Below, one piece after another: positions 6,911 through 12,594 of a stretch of 23,623 nucleotides of DNA. The notes beneath the pieces are model-generated. The model ran no database searches. It was not told where the DNA came from and was given only the letters and a program-made list of their open reading frames with translations. The DNA is from an uncultured Lachnospiraceae bacterium. Its GTDB lineage: Bacteria > Bacillota > Clostridia > Lachnospirales > Lachnospiraceae. Numbering within the stretch: position 1 is the first letter of the stretch; the number at the start of each line of letters is the position of its first letter. Position numbers and translations under genes: made by a program. Location of the stretch: positions 1 through 23,623 of the forward strand of contig CAJTOL010000041.1 of the NCBI GenBank assembly GCA_910577645.1, in the 5' to 3' direction.

Positions 6911-8108
6911 CTGTAAGGGCATTAAGCCCCAATCCAAACTGATTATCACAGAGTACAGGGATAAGATTGTATCCGTACTTACAGAAGACAGCCGCCCTGT
7001 CCAAATCTCTCTGGAATCAAAAGAACAGGAATCGATTCTGGGAAATATTTATATCGGCCGCGTCCAGAATATTGTAAAAAATATCAATGCCGCCTTTGTG
7101 GAGATTGCTCCCGGGATTACCGGCTACTACAGCCTTACGGAGAACCGCCGTCACTGGCTGGGAGATAAGCCGGAGGAGAGGACTCTTCGGATTGGCGATG
7201 AGATTATGGTTCAGGTGGAAAAGGACGGGATAAAAACCAAAGCCCCCATGCTGACTTCCAATATCAGCCTGGCGGGAAAATACTGTGTATTAACGGTTTT
7301 ATTTCCAAACATCAGCTTTTCCGGGAAGATCCGCAGCTCTCAGTGGAAAGAAACGGTAAAAGGGCTTATAGAAGCCCGCAAACAACCTTCTTATGGGGTG
7401 ATTGTCCGAACCAATGCCAGAGATGCAGGCCATGAAGAGATCCTTCAGGAGCTGGACAGATTGTCCGGGGAGTTTGAAAAAATTCTTGCCCAGCGGGCAT
7501 TCCGAGCCTGCTACAGCCTCCTTTGCGAGGCCTCTCCCCCTTTCTTAAGGGAGATACGGAATGTTTATACAGATACCTTAACAGCCATTGTCACGGATAA
7601 ACAAGAGCTGTACGACGAGATTTTCCGCTACCTGTCTTTCAACCAGCCGGAGGATCTGGATAAGCTGACCTTCTATGAAGATTCTTTGCTGTCCCTTTCC
7701 TCTCTGTATAGCCTGGAAACGGTAATTGGGGAAGCCCTTCAGCCCAGGGTGTGGCTGAAATCCGGAGGATATCTGGTTATTGAGCCTACAGAGGCCCTGA
7801 CCGTCATTGATGTAAACACCGGTAAATTTTCCGGACATAAAAATCCCCAGGATACTTTGATGAAAATTAACCTGGAGGCAGCCCGGGCGGTGGCAAGAGA
7901 GCTTCGCCTGCGGAATCTCTCCGGAATTATTGTAGTGGATTTTATTGATATGGAATCGGAAGAAAACCGGAAGCTTCTTATGGAAACGCTCCGCAGCGCA
8001 GTCCGGAAAGATCCGGTAAAAACCACGGTGGTGGATATGACAAAGCTGGGCCTGATAGAGATTACAAGGAAAAAAGTAAGGCCATCCCTGTATCAGCAGG
8101 CAAGGTAG
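6900..8108 (+). CDS. rng: Ribonuclease G/E family endoribonuclease
   Basis: The 402-residue protein starts at TTG 6900, overlapping the previous gene, with AGGAGA at 6889-6894. An N-terminal S1-type RNA-binding region (about 45-125; GNIYIGRVQNIVKNINAAFV) precedes the catalytic core. Asp304 in LTVIDVNTGKF and Asp347 in GIIVVDFIDM match the metal-binding aspartates of E. coli RNase E (303 and 346). The protein ends shortly after TRKKVRPSLYQQ. It lacks the zinc-link CPxCxG and the small domain that follow in RNase E/G of Proteobacteria, so it is shorter than the usual 480-500. Expected job: 5'-end-dependent cleavage in rRNA maturation and mRNA turnover. It may assemble differently because the zinc-link bridges dimers in RNase E. 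Confidence 0.9.
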   Translation: MKDNCKGIKPQSKLIITEYRDKIVSVLTEDSRPVQISLESKEQESILGNIYIGRVQNIVKNINAAFVEIAPGITGYYSLTENRRHWLGDKPEERTLRIGDEIMVQVEKDGIKTKAPMLTSNISLAGKYCVLTVLFPNISFSGKIRSSQWKETVKGLIEARKQPSYGVIVRTNARDAGHEEILQELDRLSGEFEKILAQRAFRACYSLLCEASPPFLREIRNVYTDTLTAIVTDKQELYDEIFRYLSFNQPEDLDKLTFYEDSLLSLSSLYSLETVIGEALQPRVWLKSGGYLVIEPTEALTVIDVNTGKFSGHKNPQDTLMKINLEAARAVARELRLRNLSGIIVVDFIDMESEENRKLLMETLRSAVRKDPVKTTVVDMTKLGLIEITRKKVRPSLYQQAR

Positions 8109-8129
8109 AAGACTTTTTTTCAAAACCAG

Positions 8130-8158
8130 TTGACATATAAGGAAAAGAATGTTAGACT
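8130..8158 (+). promoter_or_regulatory. Promoter of the L21-prp-L27 operon
   Basis: A perfect TTGACA (8130-8135) and TAGACT (8153-8158) are spaced by 17 bp. Transcription should begin near 8165, giving a leader of about 93 nt before rplU. Confidence 0.8.
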
Positions 8159-8164
8159 AACACA

Positions 8165-8250
8165 GTATGCCGCACAATGAGGTTATAAGGATGTCCAATA
8201 TGTGAGTTTTGGACAGACACCGAAGTTGGCGAGTAATGATAATAGGAGGT
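8165..8250 (+). ncRNA. Probable L21 leader (autoregulatory 5' UTR)
   Basis: Between the promoter and rplU lies a leader of about 90 nt with a clear hairpin, TGTCCAA (8192-8198) with TTGGACA (8209-8215), and conserved-looking flanks ending in the ribosome binding site TAGGAGGT. Firmicutes rplU genes are known to carry an L21 leader that is thought to bind L21 and limit its own synthesis. The assignment rests on position and a fitting hairpin; I could not align it to the family model. Confidence 0.55.
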
Positions 8251-8257
8251 GCCTTTC

Positions 8258-8566
8258 ATGTACGCGATTATTGCAACAGGTGGAAAGCAGTACAAGGTAG
8301 CTGAAGGCGATATCATTAAGGTAGAAAAGCTGGGCGTAGAAGCCGGCAAAACCGTAACTTTCGATCAGGTACTGGCTGTAAACAACGGTGAGTTAACCAT
8401 CGGATGCCCCACTGTAGCAGGTGCAACTGTTACCGCTACTGTAGAAAAAGAAGGTAAGGGCAAGAAAGTTATCGTTTACAAGTATAAGAGAAAAACTGGC
8501 TATCATAAGAAAAACGGCCACAGACAGCTCTATACTCAGGTTAAGATTGAAAAGATCAATGCTTAA
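8258..8566 (+). CDS. rplU: 50S ribosomal protein L21
   Basis: The 102-residue protein begins at ATG 8258, spaced 7 nt from TAGGAGGT. An in-frame GTG at 8249 overlaps that site and is rejected. MYAIIATGGKQYKVAEGDII and the C-terminal KRKTGYHKKNGHRQLYTQVK are the hallmark ends of bacterial L21, and the length is typical. L21 binds 23S rRNA in the large subunit. It is the first gene of the rplU-prp-rpmA unit, with its own promoter and leader. Confidence 0.98.
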   Translation: MYAIIATGGKQYKVAEGDIIKVEKLGVEAGKTVTFDQVLAVNNGELTIGCPTVAGATVTATVEKEGKGKKVIVYKYKRKTGYHKKNGHRQLYTQVKIEKINA

Positions 8567-8574
8567 TTAACACC

Positions 8575-8922
8575 ATGATTCAGGTGACGGTATTTACAAA
8601 AAAATGTGTGGGAACTGATTCTCAGTATGATTACACAGGAATCCGGCTTCAGGGACATGCGGGATATGATGACAGCGGCAGGGACATTGTCTGTGCGGCG
8701 GTTTCCGCTTTGGCGGTTAATACGGCCAATTCCATTGAGGCATTTACCGGGGACAGCTTCCAGGCAGAACAGGATGAAGAGAGCGGATTTCTTTCCTTTT
8801 CTCTTTCTTCCCCAATCAGTCCGGAATCAAAGCTCCTTTTAAACTCCCTGGTTCTGGGGCTCCAGAATATTGAGGAGGAATATGGGAGACCATATATTCA
8901 TATCCGATTTAAGGAGGTGTAG
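8575..8922 (+). CDS. prp: Ribosomal-processing cysteine protease Prp
   Basis: This 115-residue protein is the YsxB/Prp family member always found between L21 and L27 in Firmicutes. Catalytic His28 and Cys40 are visible in GHAGYDDSGRDIVCAAVSAL. Prp removes the short N-terminal extension from the L27 precursor before L27 enters the ribosome. The substrate gene follows immediately, and its ribosome binding site (AAGGAGGT, 8911-8918) lies inside the last codons of prp. The ATG at 8575 is 8 bp after the rplU stop with no strong Shine-Dalgarno, so translation probably depends on coupling to rplU. Confidence 0.95.
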   Translation: MIQVTVFTKKCVGTDSQYDYTGIRLQGHAGYDDSGRDIVCAAVSALAVNTANSIEAFTGDSFQAEQDEESGFLSFSLSSPISPESKLLLNSLVLGLQNIEEEYGRPYIHIRFKEV

Positions 8923-8926
8923 ACAC

Positions 8927-9217
8927 ATGTTAAAGATGAACCTTCAGTTATTTGCTCATAAGAAAGGTGTAGGCTCTACCAAGAACGGCAGAGACTCTGA
9001 GGCTAAGAGACTTGGCGCCAAGAGAGCAGATGGACAATTCGTTCTGGCTGGCAACATCCTGTACAGACAGCGCGGCACCAAAATCCATCCGGGCAACAAC
9101 GTAGGCCGCGGCAGCGATGATACTTTATTCGCTTTAGTAGACGGCGTTGTCAGGTTTGAGAGAAAGGGCAGAGACAAGAAGCAGGTTTCTGTTTACCCGA
9201 GAGCAATCAACGAATAA
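8927..9217 (+). CDS. rpmA: 50S ribosomal protein L27 precursor
   Basis: The 96-residue protein starts at ATG 8927, 8 nt after AAGGAGGT. It begins MLKMNLQLF-AHKKGVGSTK. The first nine residues are the cleavable extension seen in Firmicutes, with the Prp cut expected after Phe9 to expose AHKKG, which reaches towards the peptidyl transferase centre. The remainder (GRDSEAKRLGAKRADGQFVL, RQRGTKIHPGNNVGRGSDDT) is typical L27. The operon ends just after at a weak terminator at 9225-9259. Confidence 0.98.
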   Translation: MLKMNLQLFAHKKGVGSTKNGRDSEAKRLGAKRADGQFVLAGNILYRQRGTKIHPGNNVGRGSDDTLFALVDGVVRFERKGRDKKQVSVYPRAINE

Positions 9218-9224
9218 TTATGAG

Positions 9225-9259
9225 GGCTTCATACTTTTAGAGGTATGGAGCCTTTCTTT
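9225..9259 (+). terminator. Terminator after rpmA
   Basis: GGCTTCATAC (9225-9234) pairs with GTATGGAGCC (9243-9252) with one G-U pair and an 8-nt loop, then TTTCTTT. It probably lets only part of the transcripts through to obg. Confidence 0.65.
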
Positions 9260-9316
9260 CATCACACAGAAAATTGCGTCTGTGTGGTAAAACCCTTAGA
9301 AAGGAATACCCTATAT

Positions 9317-10603
9317 ATGTTTGCCGACAGTGCAAAAGTATTTATAAAATCAGGAAAAGGCGGCGATGGCCATGTCAGTTTCCGCAGAGAGCTGTATGTA
9401 GCTAACGGCGGTCCTGACGGCGGCGACGGCGGCCGGGGCGGCGATATTATTTTTCAGGTGGACGACGGCCTGAATACCCTGACGGATTTCCGGCATGTGA
9501 GAAAATACGTGGCCGGAAGCGGAGAAGAGGGAGGAAAGAGACGCTGCCACGGCGCCGACGGAAAAGATCTGGTAATTAAGGTGCCGGAGGGAACGGTAAT
9601 CAAGGAGTTTGAATCCGGCAAGGTCATTGCCGACATGTCAGGAGAAAACCGCCGGGAGACGATTTTAAAAGGCGGAAAAGGCGGTCTTGGCAATATGCAT
9701 TTTGCCACCTCTACCATGCAGGTGCCCAAATATGCCCAGCCCGGACAGCCGGCTCAGGAGCTTTGGGTTTTGCTGGAGCTTAAGGTGATTGCAGATGTGG
9801 GCCTGGTAGGTTTTCCCAATGTAGGAAAATCCACTTTGCTTTCCAGAGTCAGCAATGCCCGCCCCAAGATAGCCAATTATCATTTTACCACTTTAAATCC
9901 TCACCTGGGAGTGGTGGATTTAGGAGATGGAGCCGGTTTTGTCATGGCGGATATCCCCGGCCTTATTGAAGGCGCCTCAGAGGGAGTGGGCCTGGGACAT
10001 GCCTTTTTAAAACACATTGAGCGGACAAAAGTACTGGTTCACGTGGTGGATGCGGCGTCCACGGAAGGCAGGGATCCGGTAGCCGATATCCAGGCCATTA
10101 ATAAAGAGCTGAAAGCCTATAATCCGGAGCTGCTGACCCGGCCTCAGATAATTGCCGCCAACAAAATAGATGCGTTTTATCAGGAGGAGGAAGAAAGTCC
10201 CATAGACCGTCTCCGCAGGGAATTTGAACCAAAGGGCATTCAGGTAGTTCCCATTTCGGCAGTCAGCGGGCAGGGAGTAAAAGAACTTCTCTATCAGGTA
10301 AATGAGCTGTTAAAAACCGTGGATCGGAAGCCGGTTATCTTCCAAAAAGAATTTGATATGAGTATGAAGGCGGTGGAAAATCTTCCTTATACGGTAGAAA
10401 AGGCATCGGATGGCGTCTATGTGGTAGAAGGCCCCAAAATTGATAAGATGCTGGGCTATACCAATCTGGATTCGGAAAAGGGCTTTGAATTCTTCCAGAA
10501 GTTCTTAAAAAACACCGGAATTTTGGATGATTTGGAAGAAGCCGGAATAGAAGAAGGCGACACCGTCCGCATGTACGGCCTGGAATTTGATTACTATAAA
10601 TAA
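9317..10603 (+). CDS. obgE: Obg-type GTPase, ribosome assembly
   Basis: ATG 9317 gives 428 residues, the usual Obg length; upstream in-frame ATG 9245 lies inside the terminator stem. AGAAAGGA is about 12 nt upstream, a slightly long spacing. Domains in order are the glycine-rich Obg fold (about 1-158, with GGDGGDGGRGGD), the G domain with G1 GFPNVGKS at 165-172, G3 DIPGLIEGA, G4 NKID from 282 and G5 SAVSG, and a C-terminal OCT domain (about 345-428). Obg binds the 50S subunit late in assembly, is regulated by GTP and (p)ppGpp and is essential in most bacteria. Its neighbours L27, YhbY and RsfS all act on the large subunit. Confidence 0.97.
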   Translation: MFADSAKVFIKSGKGGDGHVSFRRELYVANGGPDGGDGGRGGDIIFQVDDGLNTLTDFRHVRKYVAGSGEEGGKRRCHGADGKDLVIKVPEGTVIKEFESGKVIADMSGENRRETILKGGKGGLGNMHFATSTMQVPKYAQPGQPAQELWVLLELKVIADVGLVGFPNVGKSTLLSRVSNARPKIANYHFTTLNPHLGVVDLGDGAGFVMADIPGLIEGASEGVGLGHAFLKHIERTKVLVHVVDAASTEGRDPVADIQAINKELKAYNPELLTRPQIIAANKIDAFYQEEEESPIDRLRREFEPKGIQVVPISAVSGQGVKELLYQVNELLKTVDRKPVIFQKEFDMSMKAVENLPYTVEKASDGVYVVEGPKIDKMLGYTNLDSEKGFEFFQKFLKNTGILDDLEEAGIEEGDTVRMYGLEFDYYK

Positions 10604-10625
10604 ACAGTACAGAGGTAAAATAGCT

Positions 10626-10641
10626 GGCCCTTTTCAGGGCC
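10626..10641 (+). repeat. Small hairpin before yhbY
   Basis: GGCCCT (10626-10631) and AGGGCC (10636-10641) form a 6-bp GC stem with a TTTC tetraloop, ending two nt before the GGAGGA ribosome binding site of yhbY. It may tune ribosome access or RNA stability; there is no T-run for termination. Confidence 0.45.
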
Positions 10642-10653
10642 TGGAGGAAATAA

Positions 10654-10947
10654 ATGACAAGCAAGCAGAGATCGTATTTAAAAGGTTTGGCTATGGAAAT
10701 GGATTCTATTTTCCAGATTGGGAAATCCAGCCTTACACCGGAGATAACCCAGGCAGTAAATGAGGCATTGGAAGCCAGGGAGATGGTGAAAATCACCTTG
10801 CTGAAAAATTGCCTTGATGATATCCACGCAGTGGCACAGACCCTGGCGGAGAGAACCCGCTCTGAGGTTGTCCAGGTAATCGGACGCAAAATTGTATTAT
10901 ATAAGCCTGCAAAGGACGAGAAAAAGAGAAAGATCGTCCTTCCATAG
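10654..10947 (+). CDS. yhbY: YhbY family CRM-domain RNA-binding protein
   Basis: The 97-residue single CRM-domain protein opens MTSKQRSYLKGLAMEMDSIF and carries the conserved QIGKSSLTPEI loop, with ALEAREMVKITLLKN and VQVIGRKIVLYK near the end. YhbY associates with pre-50S particles and helps large-subunit maturation. The ATG follows GGAGGAAATAA. It sits between obg and nadD, an order conserved in Firmicutes; nadD begins 10 bp later. Confidence 0.95.
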   Translation: MTSKQRSYLKGLAMEMDSIFQIGKSSLTPEITQAVNEALEAREMVKITLLKNCLDDIHAVAQTLAERTRSEVVQVIGRKIVLYKPAKDEKKRKIVLP

Positions 10948-10957
10948 GAGGGATACT

Positions 10958-11569
10958 ATGTCCAGAATCGGAATTATGGGAGGAACCTTTGACCCCATCC
11001 ACAACGGACATCTAAGGCTGGCCCATGTGGCATACACCCAATATCAGCTGAATTCTGTATGGTTTATGCCCTCAGGACAGCCGCCCCACAAGAAAGACCA
11101 CAAGGTAACGGATCCGGCCCTGCGCTGTGAAATGGTGCGCCGCGCCATTTCAGATTATCCGTATTTTTCTTGTTCGGATTTTGAAATCCGGCGTTTGGGC
11201 AATACTTATACGGCTCAAACTCTGGAGCTTTTAAAAAGAGAGCATCCGAAAGATGATTTTTACTTTATTATTGGGGCGGATTCTCTCTATGAAATCGAAA
11301 ATTGGTATTGTCCCGGGGAAGTGATGGCAAGAGCCGTCCTGCTGGTAGCAGGAAGAGAGTACCCCAAAGCCCACCGGCCTATGGAAGAACAAATTTTGTA
11401 CCTGAAGGAACGGTATCATGCAAAAATTGGCAGGCTGAACTGTGAACAGATGGATATTGCCTCCGCCGATATAAGAGAAATGGCCTCAAAGAACCGATCC
11501 ATTGAATCATTGGTTCCCGGCCCTGTGGCAGATTATATCCGGACACACCGCCTTTACGCCTCATTATAA
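10958..11569 (+). CDS. nadD: Nicotinate-nucleotide adenylyltransferase
   Basis: Start ATG 10958 follows AGGAGGG and gives 203 residues, typical for the family; an upstream in-frame start would overlap yhbY. MSRIGIMGGTFDPIHNGHLR contains the nucleotidyltransferase HxGH motif (His15-His18). The C-terminal ASADIREMA (residues 168-176) is the local form of the ISSTxIR motif, with Ala where Thr is common. The enzyme adenylates nicotinate mononucleotide to deamido-NAD, the penultimate step of NAD synthesis. The next gene, yqeK, is its usual partner. Confidence 0.96.
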   Translation: MSRIGIMGGTFDPIHNGHLRLAHVAYTQYQLNSVWFMPSGQPPHKKDHKVTDPALRCEMVRRAISDYPYFSCSDFEIRRLGNTYTAQTLELLKREHPKDDFYFIIGADSLYEIENWYCPGEVMARAVLLVAGREYPKAHRPMEEQILYLKERYHAKIGRLNCEQMDIASADIREMASKNRSIESLVPGPVADYIRTHRLYASL

Positions 11570-11621
11570 TGGCCATGACCGTTTAAACCTTATTATGGCA
11601 GAAAGAAAGGAGGGCATAACC

Positions 11622-12206
11622 ATGGCTAATTCCCCAAGCCAAATTGCGTTGTACAGAAAGCAGCTGAAATCAAAATTACCCCCTATGCGTTACGAACATT
11701 CCCTGTCTGTATCCTACACCTGTATCTGCCTGGCAATGCGCTATGGATATGATATGGATAAGGCGGAGATAGCCGGACTTCTCCATGACTGCGGAAAGCG
11801 CTTTTCTGACGATGTTATTTTAAAAAAATGTGAAAAAAAGAACATTCCCATGACTAATGAGCAAAGAGATGTACCGGCAGTTCTTCATGCAAATTACGGC
11901 GCATGGCTGGCCCGGCATAAGTATCAGATTGAGGATGAAGAAATCCTAAATGCCATCCTGTATCATACAACGGGAAAACCGGAGATGACTACCCTGGAAA
12001 AAATACTCTATGTGGCAGATTATATGGAGCCCCGCCGGAATAAAGCGCCGGATTTGGCGCGGATACGGCTTTTGGCCTTTCAGGATTTAGATGAGACGGT
12101 TTACCAGATATTAAAAGGCACCCTGGAATATTTGGAAGCAAAGGGAGGAAATGTTCACCCTACCACCAGGCAGGCATATGAATATTATAACAATCGGAAG
12201 AATTAA
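11622..12206 (+). CDS. yqeK: YqeK, HD-domain diadenosine tetraphosphate hydrolase
   Basis: ATG 11622 lies 8 nt after AAGGAGG and gives 194 residues. In-frame ATG 11595 has no ribosome binding site. HD-domain metal ligands are visible: His26 in RYEHSLSVSY, His55-Asp56 in AGLLHDCGK, then His in AILYHTTG and Asp in ILYVADYMEP. B. subtilis YqeK is a symmetric Ap4A hydrolase producing ADP, which removes a stress-linked nucleotide. The gene follows nadD and precedes rsfS as in most Firmicutes; the LytR-type gene often found between yqeK and rsfS is absent here. Confidence 0.94.
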   Translation: MANSPSQIALYRKQLKSKLPPMRYEHSLSVSYTCICLAMRYGYDMDKAEIAGLLHDCGKRFSDDVILKKCEKKNIPMTNEQRDVPAVLHANYGAWLARHKYQIEDEEILNAILYHTTGKPEMTTLEKILYVADYMEPRRNKAPDLARIRLLAFQDLDETVYQILKGTLEYLEAKGGNVHPTTRQAYEYYNNRKN

Positions 12207-12220
12207 GAAAGGATTTTTAT

Positions 12221-12574
12221 ATGGAACAATCAAAAAAAATGGTACGTTTGGCAGTCCAGGCCCTGCAGGATAAAAAAGGCGAGGACGTAAAAGTTATTGA
12301 TATCCATGAGGTCTCCGTGCTGGCGGACTATTTTATCATTGCCAGCGGAATGAATCCCAATCAGGTTCAGGCTATGGCGGATAATGTGGAGGAGATTCTG
12401 GGAAAAGCCGGATATGAGTGCAAGCAGACAGAGGGGTATGACTCTGCCAATTGGATTCTTATGGACTATAAAGACATTATTGTCCATATTTTCTCCAGAG
12501 AGGATCGCCTGTTTTATGACCTGGAGCGTATCTGGAGAGACGGAAAGACAATTGTGGACATAGAGAGCCTGTAG
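12221..12574 (+). CDS. rsfS: Ribosomal silencing factor RsfS
   Basis: The 117-residue protein starts at ATG 12221 after AAGAAAGGA. It contains the DUF143/RsfS core: VIDIHEVSVLADYFIIASG, a middle stretch with EGYDSANWILMDYKDIIVHI, and FSREDRLFYDLERIW. RsfS binds L14 on the 50S subunit and blocks joining with 30S during starvation. It is 14 bp after yqeK and 20 bp before the helicase gene, inside the same transcript. Confidence 0.95.
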   Translation: MEQSKKMVRLAVQALQDKKGEDVKVIDIHEVSVLADYFIIASGMNPNQVQAMADNVEEILGKAGYECKQTEGYDSANWILMDYKDIIVHIFSREDRLFYDLERIWRDGKTIVDIESL

Positions 12575-12594
12575 TCTCCAGAAAGGAGGCGCGC

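Noticed and set aside
7578..8123. Reverse-strand open frame of 181 codons opposite the RNase G/E gene
   Set aside because: It lies wholly opposite a well-supported gene, has no start site and has shadow-type composition.
9245..9316. Upstream in-frame ATG adding 24 residues to Obg
   Set aside because: The ATG falls inside the rpmA terminator stem, and ATG 9317 gives the standard Obg start and length.
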